Shown here: positions 24,566 to 36,256 of the stretch, in pieces
Layout: every line of letters begins with the position of its first letter
How positions within the stretch are numbered: the stretch's first letter is position 1
NCBI RefSeq assembly: GCF_034140825.1
Contig: NC_089043.1
Location: 26,301,501 to 26,365,500, forward strand
DNA: 64,000 nucleotides
DNA from: Oryza sativa Japonica Group
Lineage: Eukaryota > Streptophyta > Magnoliopsida > Poales > Poaceae
Reading direction: 5' to 3'
The notes under the pieces: generated by a model
Databases searched by the model: none
The model's input: the letters and a program-made list of their open reading frames with translations, nothing else
What the model was told of the DNA's origin: nothing
Made by a program: the position numbers and the translations under genes

Positions 24566-27305
24566 TCAGTTAAGCCATGGATTCTTCAAGCAAGCTGCAG
24601 CTGTGGGTCTGTTTTCAGGAGTAAAATCTAGAATTGGACGAAGAAAATCAGCTAAACCTTGGGCATCAGGTTCAGTGAAATTGTATCTCTGAACAAGTAG
24701 ACGTTCTAGAGGCCAGAACTTCAGCCTTCTGATCCTCTTTAAATCTCCATGCCGATCAAAGTAATCCTTTGAACGAGTACCTGAGCTAGCAATCTGAAAC
24801 AGAACAGAAGGATTAGAGAAAACTCAAAAACATCAAGATAGATGCAGTGTAGGGAGAAACTTGCCAAACCTTCTTAGGCATCTTTCCAAGGGTTTCCATC
24901 ATCAGAGCCAAGTGATCCTATAAAGGAATACCAACAGAATGATGAGGTGATTGATTGACTATAACACTTCTATGCCAGTAGATTTTATATCGAAGTAAGA
25001 AGTAGTGAAGTTGACTGATTAGTTAATTCAATGTGCATCAATGTGTCAGACAATCTTACATAGGCATGATATCAAGTTCACTTTAACAGAGCAATCAAGC
25101 AGGCAGTAACATAAGTTTTAGCTGCAGTTATTTTTAATAGGACAAGGATCACCGGTTGGTACTTTATATGTACCAGTGCATTATATCTGGCAAGAGGAAT
25201 TTCTCAGTTAGATATTTTTCTTCATAAGTATGAATTTAACAGAATCAGAACAGAGGACAATTTCCTTTTTTCTTCAATACAATAACAACACAGATCAATT
25301 TGTCCCAGTACATATTACGACGCAGTTTACACTGCACAACAGTCCTAGTATCCTGGCTGGCACCTTTTATGCGAAAAAATTTAATAGGTTCAGTACTTTT
25401 AATCGGAAATTGATATTGAAACGAAAGTGACTTTGCAAGATGATAAAAACTGCTCAAATAGCAACATCACATGATATCCTTCACCATCAACTTCTGCAGA
25501 TCAGAAGTTGGTTAAGTTAATTTGAATACTACTGAGTAAGAGTGTGGACCCAATAAATTCATTTTTCATTTTTCTAAAGATTCAGTAGCTAGGTTGGTGC
25601 TTGTCAGGTTGGGTGCATCTTTCATGATAACTGCTTGCACATTTGTTTGATGAAGTGGCCCAAGAGGCCAAGGCCCTAGCAGATGCTTTTAAAAGCATTT
25701 TATTATTTGGTTAATATGTCGTATGTTGCAAGGGACTATGTGACATATTGATGCATATTTGTATGCCTGGATTATCATCAGAACTAGCAGGAATACTAAG
25801 ACATAGGATGGTATTCTTGAGAAGTTGAAATTAAACAACATAAATAACAGTTTCTTACCTCATCTTCACTACAGCCCTGGCAAGTCTTGGGAGCAAACAG
25901 CACTTCACCGGTTGCAAGCTCAAAGGCCATGCAAGCAAATGACCACATATCAGCAGAATATGAGTACCCAGCACCAATGATCACCTCAGGAGCTCTGTAC
26001 TGCCTTGTCTGAATTTCACCAGCAAGCTGCTGACTACCCCAGCAGGCATTCCCAAAATCAACAATCTTGCACTTCAAGCTAATACCATCCAGGCTTCTCT
26101 CCTTCTCCATCTCTGCTGCAACTCCACCAAGAGACTCCCTCCTCAGTGAAATCTTGGCGACAGCGCGTCTTGCCCGCATCTTAAGCATCTTCTCACTGAA
26201 ACTAATTACTGATCCGCTGTACTGGTTGCTCACAGTTCTCTCAAGAATCGGTGTGAACCCAGAGCGCACTGGGTCCTTCGATGGGTTTATTGTCGATACA
26301 AGAAGAACATTCTCCGGCTTCAAATCCGTGTGGATGATGCCGAGCTCTCTGTGCAAGTAATCAAGACCGACCAACACTGATCGGCAGATTTCCTTGACTC
26401 CGCTCAGACCAATGCCCTTATTCCGGTTGTACCGTATCAACCTTAGCAAGCTATCACCGAGGAACTCGGTGACCAGGCAAACGTGATGTCCGTTTGGACC
26501 AGCATGCTTGAAATGGTCCAGCAATTGCACAACATTCTTGGAATTTGTCGGGTCACCTTTGGCTATCGCCGACAGCAACTCAATCTCGTGGAGTGCCGCC
26601 TGTGCGTAATCCCTCGCGCTTTTCTGGATCTTGAGCGCGACAAATCTCTGCAAAATTCGGACTTGCAATACTCAAATTGACAACTCATGATATATTGGTT
26701 GCACCATACAACTGCTATATTTGTGATGGAGAAAAAAAACTTTTTTTTTGCACGAATCGGAATAGTAGACGTGCGGTAGAAACAATATAAACATGTAGGA
26801 AAATTTCTCCCTTTTTTTTTTCATCAGAAGCAAACAAATGGCTGCAGAGCATTTCAGAAATCTGTACCAAAAGAAGAAGGGAAACCAAACACAAATCAGT
26901 TGATGAACAGGAGATAGGAGACAGGGCGCACAGTTTCAGATAAAAAGCAAGCTTCCAACGACCTCAACCGAAGTTTCCAATATCCAAAAGCAACCGAACC
27001 AAACCAACCGAGCATCGAGTAAAGAACAGGCAAAGAGAGAGGGGGAAAAACAAGACAAGAAACGGAAAGCAAGAGAGGAATCGGGGGCGGCAAGAGAGGC
27101 GTACGTTGAGGAGGGTGTCGTACGCGAGCCAGACGGTGGAGAAGTTCCCCCAGCCGAGCTTCCGCTGCGCGACGAACCTCCCGCCGGCGAAGCGGTCGCC
27201 GGGCCTGGCGGCGTGGTACCCTCCCTTCCGGTACCCCTCCATCCCCTCGTCCTCGTCCTCCCCCTCCGACCCCGACGAGCAGTAGCCGTTCCCCAAGAAC
27301 GCCAT
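24566..27305 (-). CDS. SRPK-type serine/threonine (SR-protein) kinase, 4 exons
   Basis: Exons 27105-27305, 25859-26647, 24870-24917 and 24566-24793 splice in phase to 421 residues. The glycine loop is LGWGNFSTVW (50-59) and the ATP lysine lies in VALKIQKS (K73). The catalytic loop is HTDLKPEN (173-180), followed by DFGNACW (264-270) and TRQYRAPE (281-288). The roughly 80-residue insert between catalytic loop and DFG is a short SRPK-type spacer. The C-terminus ends NPWLN. The GNACW sequence after the DFG aspartate, together with TRQYR, places it in the SRPK family, which phosphorylates RS-domain splicing factors in cytoplasm and nucleus. All catalytic residues are present. The start is the first ATG with an acidic N-terminus (GSEGEDEDEG). 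The 5' UTR has a GGTT-rich run (27308-27345, minus sense). Confidence 0.95.
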
Positions 27306-29025
27306 CGATCAACCCAACCAACCAACCAACCAATCAATCAATCAACCGATCCGCCGCCGTCCGGCCGCCGCAATCTCCTCCTCCTCCTCCTCCGGATTCT
27401 ATCTCACTCGAACCCCTTCTCCGCAGCCGGCGAGCAAGAGGGAGGAAAGCTAGGCTAGACTTTGCCTTTTTAAACGAGGTGGATTCGCGAAATCGCCACC
27501 AGCGATGGGATTGTTGCGTCGGGTGAAGAAGAGAAGTGACCGTTCCGCCACCGCCGCGAGAAACGAGAGAGATCCCGGTGCTAATTAACCTAATCACACC
27601 GCAATTAGAAATTATAATTGCCTCCTTAATTGTAATACTAACTTTTATTATAAGCTGGTACAGTGGTACTACTACTATTCGATTTGAATCACTTTGTTTC
27701 GCTGACTTGTGGGACCGGAACCCAGGCGGACCACTAGTCAACTGTACGCTATATGCTCCATAAGTTTGTGTGGTTATGTTGAAATGGGCCGCCGTGGTTT
27801 AGGCCGGTGGGTGGGTGGCTGGAGATGGGCCAGGCCGCACTGATTGCGTAGTTAGTGGTAAAGTGGCTGTCTGGTTGATGCGGCACGTGTGCGTGCACCT
27901 GTCAGGCCCTTGTTGGTATTAATTGCGTCTAGTAGTAGAACGGGGCGTATTAAAAAATGAAAACGTAACGGATAAACGCGGCAGACTCGCACTACACTCT
28001 ATGGGAAAAACCACGTAGTCCACGCAAAATTTACGTGCAGAAACGAACAGGAGACGTGCACCACCGTGGCCGTTGCCGTGGTGGGCTGACGTTGCGGCGT
28101 GCCGGCGACCGACGAGGATAATGGGCCGCTCGCGGCCGTCGGTGGTCGGAAATAAGTGGGCCATGCGATGCGTTTGGTGAGCACTGGTGTTCTATGGGCC
28201 GCAACGTTCGTTTCCGGTGGTTGATATGGGCCGTGCGGATTGCTCTCCATGTCCACGTGCATCTCTGCTCCTGATAGAGAAGCCGCCCGGCCTATTAGCG
28301 TCCAGGCTATATCGGCACGAAGAACACAAATTATTTTCCGCGAACACGTAGGATTGTACATAAAGAACAGAAATTAAACTGGTTCTGCCATGACTTTCTT
28401 CCTCCTCTAGTTCTGCCTCCCCTGTTTTCTATTTCTCTAATCCTAATATCAAGCTTCCGCCTTCCCTAGATTGTTGTTCCCAATCTCTAATTCTACTATC
28501 TTGATTTGACCACTTTATATTTTTGATTGGATTTACAATGTATCGGCGACACTTGTGCGAGAAAATTATATTCATGCAAGGAATTCCTTCATGCAACTAC
28601 GACGCCTCGATCAGATCGGCCGGGCGACATCTCGCCGATCGAGGCCCACCGTGCGCGTCCGCATCGGGGGGATACTCAGCTCGATCGATCATCCATGGGA
28701 CAAAGAGGCCCAAAGCGACCCGTTTGTACTTCTACCGCTGCGTGTATATATGCACGTGTAGATATATAATGTGCGTACAGTACACGTACCACCCACGTCT
28801 CAGAATATAAAAGGAATTTAAGGTTGGAACGATTATTGAAGAAGTTGATAGAATTTAACGAGAGAAGTTATTATTGATTGAGAAGTAGAAGTATGTAAAT
28901 AAATTGAATGGTTTCAGTTGTGATTGTTTGAAAAAAAATGTTAGGGAGAGAACTTATTATATTTTTGGAAAAATTCTGAAATCTAAAAGTTATTATATTT
29001 TACTATCGATGGAGTATTTTACATA

Positions 29026-29229
29026 CTCAGCTCCCTCCTTCCAAAAGTTTAAGTCATATTTCATTTTTTGGTTTTTTTAAAAGTCTATTAGATTCTTGAT
29101 AAGAACCCAACAAGTCATTTTAGTACTTATTGGTTGTATGCTCATTGGTTTTGTCACATGATAAATGAATTAATTACACCTTGGTCTTGATGAAAAAGAA
29201 ATAGGGCTTAGACTTTTGGAAGGTAGGAG
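29026..29229. mobile_element. Stowaway-type MITE
   Basis: It is flanked by TA (29024-29025 and 29230-29231). The ends are CTCAGCTCCCTCCTTCC and GGAAGGTAGGAG. The interior matches the MLH3-intron MITE in inverse orientation (shared TTGGTTTTGTCACATG). Confidence 0.8.
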
Positions 29230-29316
29230 TATAACAGACAAAGCTGTGTTAATCTTTTTTCCCGTATGTACGGTACATATGAATGGAAACGTTTGGACTT
29301 TGGAGGAGAGATAGCA

Positions 29317-29455
29317 CCATGTTTAGTTCCAAAATAACTCTTCAAACTTTCAACTTTTCCATTATATTAAAATTTTTCTACACATGCAAACTTTCAATTT
29401 TTCTGTCATATCGTTCCAATTTCAACCAAACTTTTAATTTTGGTGTGAACTAGAC
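29317..29455. mobile_element. Small MITE of the TGTTTAGTTCC type
   Basis: It runs from ATGTTTAGTTCC to GTGTGAACTAGAC, a very common rice MITE plan. The superfamily is not certain from sequence alone. Confidence 0.6.
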
Positions 29456-29679
29456 TTCCGAAGTCGATCGATCGTGGAATTGACGTATACGAATTGACGT
29501 CAGTCCGATCGTCCTTCGCATTTTCTTGGTCTCAACAACACTTTTCAATTTCTACTACTGCCCTCTAATTGGACAAAACTTTGAAGGTCGCTGAAGTAAA
29601 AAAAAAATCCAATTGACCATGATCATAGGGTTGTACTTCCATTTTTACTGCACACCATCGATAGTAGTAAGATAATAAG

Positions 29680-29951
29680 AATTAATTAACAAAACAAATT
29701 ACAGATTTCGCATGTAAACTGTGAGACAAATATATTAAGCATAATTAATCCATCATTAGCAAATATTTACGGTAGCACCACATTGTCAAATCATAGCATA
29801 ATTAGGCTCAAAATATTCGTCTCGCGATTTACATGTAAATTGTGTAATTGATTTTTTCCGTTCACATTTAATGCTTCATGCATATGTCCAAACATTTGAT
29901 GTGACAGAAAAGTTGGAAGTTAAAAAAAAGTTTGAATCTAAACACGGCCAT
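29680..29951. mobile_element. Truncated MITE related to the copy at 36257
   Basis: The core TAATTAATCCATCATTAG and CGTCTCGCGATTTACATG, with the right end TCTAAACACGGCC, belong to the GGCC-TGTTTAGTT MITE family. No left terminus is visible. Confidence 0.55.
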
Positions 29952-30235
29952 AGTCTGATGCAAATATTCAATGTCAACACATTGTTTTTCATCAAATATA
30001 TATAGTACATTGTTTACACCAAGAATAGTACAATGGACCACAACCACATATATAAACACCACGTTGTGAAATGTAATTTCAGCTTCAGCTTATTATTACA
30101 GACTACAGTACAGTTTTGATTGTTATTATTTGGTTCAGATTATTCAAGTGTCCGGACTGATCGAACACCGGAGACAAGACACGCAGACACGAGACGACAG
30201 CCACACACAATCACCGGACAGATCAGATCCGGCGT

Positions 30236-31903
30236 TCACTTGGTCCTGAGCTGCTCCACCAACTCTGGCGACACGTTGAGCGCCGCCTGCACTATCTCCG
30301 GCGTCAGGCCGCCGATCACCGACCCCTTCCCGGTGAAGTGCTCCATCGCCGGTCTGCATGACACAACAAAGTCCAAGTGAAAAACCCATCCGCTCACGTA
30401 CGGCACCCCACACGAATGCATGCATGCACATGATGTATGATCGTCTTAAACAATAGAAAAATCAGACGCTAAATAGTAATACCTCCGTTTTTTAATATAT
30501 GACGTGTTAACTTTTTCTCATATGTTTAACCATTCGTCTTATTTAAAAAATTTACGTAATTATAATTTATTTTGCTATGAGTTGTTTTATCACTCATAGT
30601 ACTTTAAGTGTGATTTATATCTTATACATTTGCATAAAAATTTTTGAATAAGACGAATGGTCAAACATGTGAGAAAAAATCAACGGCGTCATCTATTAAA
30701 AAACGGAGGGAGTACCTATACAAAACAAATAAAATATGTTATTCTGTTTCTTCGTGTGTAGATTAAATTTAAACTTTTATATTTCTGAATGAGAAAAATA
30801 CATGTTTTTATCTCTCGAGGTGATATCCCATCATTGTTGAATGTTTTCGTAGTATCTTATATTACCATAATCTATCTTATTATTTTATGAAATTTTTAAA
30901 TAACTATTAAACCGGCATTTAGATGTCATGAGTCAGGACATCTAGGTGTACAAATTACTTCTCTTACCTAGAGCTTTTGATCAGCGACACCAGCTCCATG
31001 CCGCCGGCGTCGTCCGCGGCCACGAGCGCAACCGCGTACCGTGGCACGACGAGCAGGCTGCCCGCCGCGACCTCCGCATCGAGCAGCGTCGACGCGCCGC
31101 CGGCGCTGGCTACCTGCACGCGCCCGCTCCCCCTGGCGACGTACACCGCCTGCGCCGCGGCGTCGCGGAGCACCCAGGGCCCGCGCACCGCGGCGCCCGC
31201 GTCAAGAAGCGCGAGCCCGACGCTTAACCCGAGCTGCGCCAGCGCCGGCAGGTGCGCCGCGGTGACCGTCTTTCCGCCGGTGCTGTCCGGTGGCACGCGC
31301 GCCGCGTTCACGACGATCCCGTGCCTGTCGTGCTCGCGTGGGCGGACGCCGTGCAGCTTGCGGCTCAGCCTGGTGAGCAGCGCGGCGGGCTGGCTGCGGA
31401 AGGCGGTGGCCGCCTGCTCCGGCGACGTCAGCCCCGACGCCGTGGCGAGGAGGCCGGCATCGAGGCCTCCCAGGACGCTCATCGGGCCGGCGAGGATGAA
31501 GTACGAGAAGTCGCCGGGGCTGACGGCGCCGGCGGTGTCGCCCACGAACAGGATGGGTTACATCCTCGCCACCACCACCGTCCGCGTCGTTGTACCACCA
31601 CGTGACCTCCCCGGCGCGCATGGCGATCACGTCGGCGGCCTCGAGCCGCACCACCCTCTCCCTGGCGTCCACCCCCACCGGAAGAACCCCGACCACCGCG
31701 CTGCCGCCAAGAACATAGCCGAACTTGCCGGAGTCGGCGTAGTGTGGCAGCGCGAAGCCGAGGGGCTTGAGGACGAGCAGGCCGCAGCCGAGCTTCTCGC
31801 CGGCGAGGGTCGGCTGGTCCTTGCCGGACCACGCGAGGTATGAGCCGGCGTCATTCTGGACGAGCGGCTTGCCGGCCTTGGGAGACATGTCAGGCGCCGC
31901 CAT
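30236..31903 (-). pseudogene. Legumin-like double-cupin gene, copy 1, frameshifted
   Basis: Exon 1 (30968-31903) starts MAAPDMSPKAGKPLV and exon 2 (30236-30353) ends EQLRTK. The match to copies 2 and 3 is very close throughout. After WWYNDADG there is an extra Gly-Gly-Gly, then one surplus base at about 31558 (ACCCATCC where copies 2/3 have ACCATC). This shifts frame and ends translation after about 233 residues. The downstream cupin half (LDAGLL... to SLIKSSR) is open but in another frame. The TATA position reads TACAAAT instead of TATAAAT (31988-31994). The intron is 614 bp, against 95 and 84 bp in copies 2 and 3, because a MITE sits in it. Family: seed-globulin-like cytosolic bicupins with no signal peptide and no His-X-His metal site. 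Probably dead; a base-call error remains possible. Confidence 0.85.
30482..30712. mobile_element. Stowaway-type MITE in the intron of cupin copy 1
   Basis: It lies between TA dinucleotides (30480-30481 and 30713-30714). The ends CCTCCGTTTTTTAATA and TTAAAAAACGGAGGGAG are inverted. Subterminal ACCATTCGTCTTATT pairs with AATAAGACGAATGGT. It accounts for most of the extra intron length relative to copies 2 and 3. Confidence 0.88.
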
Positions 31904-31987
31904 ATCTCAAATCAAATGCTACAACAACAAGCAAGAAGAAGAAGAAGAGTCCGCGTTGCGCGAGCAACCGTAGGAGGAGAGCTCGCA

Positions 31988-31994
31988 ATTTGTA
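31988..31994 (-). promoter_or_regulatory. Degenerate TATA box of cupin copy 1
   Basis: Minus strand TACAAAT sits where copies 2 and 3 have TATAAAT, in otherwise conserved sequence (CGCAATT on the plus strand). Confidence 0.7.
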
Positions 31995-32292
31995 GGCAAA
32001 TCAGCAAGTGGGTGGCGGTCTTCGTCGCCGTACGTAGGTGCCGTGTGCACGATCGATCAAATGCACCGTGAAAATTGAATTTTGATGGTGGAAATCTCCA
32101 TTTCTGGCTACACACAGATCTCGCCATACGGAAATGCAGATCTGATAAATTTTTAAAATATTTTTGGCTTTATCCTGCTTGAAATTTGACAGTTCACACA
32201 GTGTGTCTTGCTAACGTACGTAGACTACTTGTAACCACTCCATTTTCGCATTCTAAGAATATTGGAGCTTGTTTGAACTTTCAACGGTTGCT

Positions 32293-33008
32293 TTTTTTTT
32301 TTCGAACGCGCAACATTGGGACAGGAAAAAGGAAAAAACTGAACGATGAAGAGAAAAATGATTGATCTAAGCTGGACGCTAGTAAGGGGAAGGTGAAGGC
32401 TAAGCCCCACTACTCACCCAACGAGTCTTCAAAAGACATGACACCTGCAGCAGACCTCAGGCGGTCTTTTTGCAGGATGGAGCTCAGAACTACCGAGACC
32501 TACAAAGAGAGAAATCGAAAATTTTGGAGTTTTGTCCTTTTCATAGTTGCCAGGAAACGAGAAGGACTAAGTAATCAAACCCCTTGTAAAGGTGTGCTGG
32601 CAGACAAGCCCTGGAAGCTGGCCACCAGGCTTGAAGAGAGGAGCCAAGGGCAGGAGAGAGGTTCGACAGGTCAGGCGGAGACAGAATCCGATGCTAGATC
32701 TAGCGAGCAAAGACACGATCGAGGACGATATGATTCGCCGTCTCGAGTTTCGGGACACCGAACGAACAGACCAAGTGGCTGTCAATTTAACACTTATGCA
32801 AGAGATCGGCCGTCCAACAACACTACTGAAATTCAAGCTAAAGGAGGAGCATGCATTTAGTAGAGCTTTTAGCCCGCCTAGAAAATCACCGTAAGCAAAG
32901 GATTGTTGTCCGAGGAAAAAAGCCTGGTAGGCGGAGCGAGCCGAGTAACGCTGGTCGCTTATCAAACGCTAAACCTGACGGTACTCGGCCACCAGAGAGA
33001 GCTGGAGA
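32293..33008 (-). mobile_element. Truncated LINE 3' part, 716 bp, with poly(A)
   Basis: It is flanked by a 14-bp target duplication with one mismatch: TTTCAACGGTTGCT (32279-32292) and TTTCAACAGTTGCT (33009-33022). On the minus strand it ends in a poly(A) tail (plus T-run 32293-32301). Minus-strand translation gives RYSARSAYQAFF and, in another frame, PKLETANHIVLD, typical of the zinc-knuckle region after plant LINE reverse transcriptase. It is 5'-truncated and out of frame. The homologous upstream region of cupin copy 3 lacks it. Confidence 0.82.
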
Positions 33009-33552
33009 TTTCAACAGTTGCTACAGTACGTAGTAGCTTAATTAATTGTTGTTTCCCACCATGCACGTAGTGCACGGAGTACGTACGTATGTAGCACCGC
33101 CTCAACGGCAGCGATCGCTGGAGATCTCCATCCGAGATATGGCCTTTCACATTAGCTTCTTAAACTGGAAATTTGTCTTCAGAACCCAGTCGAGAATCCT
33201 TCAAAACTTCGTGTCCGTTTACTAAGTTCCAATTCAATTTTGTTTTAACTTGTTATATCCGGTTCCAAAAGGGATATATCGTTGCTTAAAAGCATCCCAT
33301 ATAGACTCCCGGGAGTAGAATTTATAAATACCTTGAGACTGAAGAAGTGAAGAAGCACTGAAGCAAAGCAGTACGTACGTACGTAGCCCTTGCCTAACAT
33401 CTTCGCCGATGATGCAAGCCCCACCACAAACACACGTCGGCGTCAGGATATATCGATCGACCGATCGCGACGTGATACTTTATGTGCTTTTGTCCGGATC
33501 GACCGTTATACATGATGCATGAACTACGCACCGACCGGGCCGGAGGCCACGC

Positions 33553-33624
<72 letters not shown>

Positions 33625-34972
33625 GATGGGTCAATTGTAAATTTACCACTGCTTTGAATCGGTATTGCAAAAATACCACTAAAAAATTACAAAAATGCCA
33701 CTATAACTGTCATTCAAGTGGCATCCTTGCAAAACTAAAAGAAACAGTAGCAAATTTGTAAATGCCCCATATATGATCGATGATCTCGAATTCTCGATGC
33801 CGATGCTTTCTTGTGTAGAGTAATTAAGTGAGGAATGTGCAGCGCGAGATGGCGACGTAACGTAATAGAAAGTCTCTGTCCTAAAATATATAGCTATTAT
33901 TAGTAATAGACAGTATCCAAAGTTTATACCTTTTGCTCGAAGATACTGTAAGAACGTGTTTCTGTTTAAAGGCATCATATAGAAGCAGTAATTTGTTGTT
34001 GTCTGCTAGACACCCACAATATTAATTCGTTATATCCGGAAGAAATATAGAGTGAAATATTCACTAAAGACAAGATTGCTTACGGGCTAACTGCTTTCAA
34101 CCCGACCGGTGAATGGCTATGGATTAACCGCGATGTGGATTCAAAGACGTGGATTAAAAGTGATCATTAACCAATGGAGATAGGAAGATTCATACTTGCA
34201 CGTGCACCGTTATTTCTCTTTCCGTATATTTTGGATATAATAAAATAATGTTGTGGGTGTCCAATAACCAATTATCACTCTTTTATGATGCCTTCCAACA
34301 CAAGTGCATTATTGTCCTTCAGTAAAGAGTGTAAACTTTTTGACGTGTCATAACCATGGAGAGAGGGGTTTGGTGTGCTACCTGTTGCGAAATTTTTAGA
34401 GAATCCAGAAGAGAATAATAGGAACTACGTTGAGTTTGTGTAAACATGTAAGATCCTTTCTCACCGAGAGAAAAATCAACAACACAACAAGAGTAGGGTG
34501 TTATAATTTCGAATAGTTCGAACCAGTATAAACCCAAGCTCCCAATCCCGCGTGTTTTTGTTACAAATTAAGACTCGAACGTGACTTGTCCCCTGGCCAA
34601 ACTCACAAAAGTGATCACGCTATGAGCGTGCTCATGTTAACATATTGATTTATTTTATGATGAAGGGAGTAGATATGTATGTGAACACAATTTTCTGTTG
34701 GGTAGTACAATAGACCAAACATATAAAACACGTCGTGAAATTTAAAAGTAAAATTTCATCGATCCATCCATTTTCAGCTTTAATTATTGCACTGCTAGTT
34801 CCGATTATTATTGTACTTGGTGACATTATTCGCATGCTGAGACTGATCAACACTTAATCCTGCCATGACTTCTCGCAAGGTGAAGACTGAAAGACAAAGA
34901 CACGCGCAGTGTTCTACTGTGGGCATCACCACACCCCATCGCCGGAGAGATCAAATCCGGAGTTGGCTTCGC
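33009..34972. other. Upstream flank of cupin copy 1 and 3' flank of copy 2
   Basis: Positions 33010-33300 match the upstream flank of copy 3 at 40760-41080 (shared GTAGCTTAATTAATT and CCAATTCAATTTTGTTTT), so the array duplicated with its flanks. It contains an (AT)n run and unannotated AT-rich DNA. No gene is seen. Confidence 0.55.
33555..33621. repeat. (AT)n microsatellite, about 33 units
   Basis: Uninterrupted AT dinucleotide run. Confidence 0.97.
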
Positions 34973-36120
34973 TCACTTGGTCATCCTGAGCTGCTCGACC
35001 AACTCCGGCGACACGTTGAGCGCCGCCTGCACGATCTCCGGCGTCAGGCCGCCGATCACCGATCCCTTCCCGGTGAACTGCTTCATCGCCGGCCTGCATG
35101 ACACAACAAAGTCCAAGTGAAAAACCCATCCGCTCACGTACGACGCCGACACAGAATGCATGCACATGCTCCATGATCGTCTACTTACCTGGGGCTTTTG
35201 ATCAGCGACACCAGCTCCATGCCGCCGGCGTCCACGCCCACGAGCGCCACCGCGTACCGCGGCACGACGAGCAGGCTGCCCGCCGCGGCCTCCGCGTCGA
35301 GCAGCGTCGACGCGCCGCCGGCGCCGGCGACCTGGACGCGCCCGCTTCCACGGGCGACGTACACCGCCTGCGCCGCGGCGTCGCGGAGCACCCAGGGCCC
35401 GCGCACCGCGGCGCCCGCGTCGAGAGGCGTGAGCCCGACGCTGAACCCGAGCTGCCCCAGCACCGGCAGGTGCGCCGCGGTGACAATCTTCGTCCCGGCG
35501 GCGGCACCGCCGGTGCTGCTGTCCGCCGGCATGCGCGCGGCGTTCACGACGATCCCGTGCCTGTCGTGCTCGCGTGGGCGGACGTCTTGCAGCTTGCGGC
35601 TCAGCCTGGTGAGCAGCACGGCGGGCTGGCTGCGGAAGGCGGTGGCCGCCTGCTCCGGCGACGTCAGCCCCGACGCCGTGGCGAGGAGGCCGGCGTCGAG
35701 GCCTCCAAGGACGCCCATCGGGCCGGCGAGGACGAAGTACGAGATGTCGCCGGGGCTGGCGGCGCGGGCGGTGTCGCCCATGAACACGATGGTGACATCC
35801 TCACCGTCCGCGTCGTTGTACCACCACGTGACCTCCCCGGCGCGCATGGCGATCACGTCGCCGGCCTCGAGCCGCACCACCCTCTCCCTGGCGTCCAACC
35901 CCACCGGAAGAACCCCGACCACCGCGCTGCCGCCAAGAACGTAGCCGAACTTGCCGGAGTCGGCGTAGTGCGGCAGCGCGAAGCCGAGGGGCTTCAGGAC
36001 GAGCAGGCCGCAGCCGAGCTTCTCGCCGGCGAGGGCCGGCTGGTTCTTGCCGGACCACGCGAGGTATGAGCCGGCGTCATTCTCGACGAGCGGCTTGCCG
36101 GCCTTGGGAAGTGCCGCCAT
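34973..36120 (-). CDS. Legumin-like double-cupin protein, copy 2
   Basis: Exons 35189-36120 and 34973-35093 encode 350 residues from MAALPKAGKPLV to EQLRMTK. The N-terminal cupin holds GFALPHYADSGKFGYVLGG and GEVTWWYNDADGEDVTIVFM. The C-terminal cupin holds GRVQVAGAGGASTLLDAE and SLLVVPRYAVALV, followed by the tail TGKGSVIGGLTPEIVQAAL. This is the plan of the 11S-globulin-like, non-secreted bicupins found across plants. No signal peptide is seen, so it is probably cytosolic; a storage or stress role is inference only. The His-X-His metal motif is absent. The start is chosen by alignment with copies 1 and 3. The frame is open. The 5' UTR carries a long GAA run and a MITE abuts the TATA box, so regulation may differ from copy 3. 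Confidence 0.92.
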
Positions 36121-36149
36121 ATCTAAAATCAAATGCTACAACAACAAGC

Positions 36150-36190
36150 AAGAAGAAGAAGAAGAAGAAGAAGAAGAAGAAGAAGAAGAA
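36150..36190. repeat. (AAG)n microsatellite in the 5' UTR of cupin copy 2
   Basis: Nearly 14 AAG units, against about 5 in copy 1 and about 3 in copy 3 at the same place. On the transcript it reads as a CTT/TTC pyrimidine tract. Confidence 0.93.
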
Positions 36191-36244
36191 ATCGCTCTTA
36201 GCTGATCCGCGTTATTATGACCAGCGCGAGGAGGGGAGCTCGCA

Positions 36245-36251
36245 ATTTATA
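36245..36251 (-). promoter_or_regulatory. TATA box of cupin copy 2
   Basis: TATAAAT on the minus strand, about 125 bp before the start codon, at the same place as in copy 3. Confidence 0.8.
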
Positions 36252-36256
36252 GATAG

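Larger units (their letters stand above)
27306..30235. other. Kinase upstream region and MITE-bearing intergenic DNA
   Basis: Kinase promoter sequence (27.3-27.7 kb) is followed by mixed spacer. A short block at about 28600-28700 resembles the upstream flank of cupin copy 2 (see findings). MITEs lie at 29026-29229, 29317-29455 and about 29680-29951. Positions 30000-30235 resemble the 3' flanks of the other cupin genes, e.g. the shared GTACAATGGACCA. No gene is supported here. Confidence 0.5.

Noticed and set aside
28523-28810. Three overlapping plus-strand frames of 68-95 codons
   Set aside because: They start within a few bases of each other in different frames, and no domain is present.
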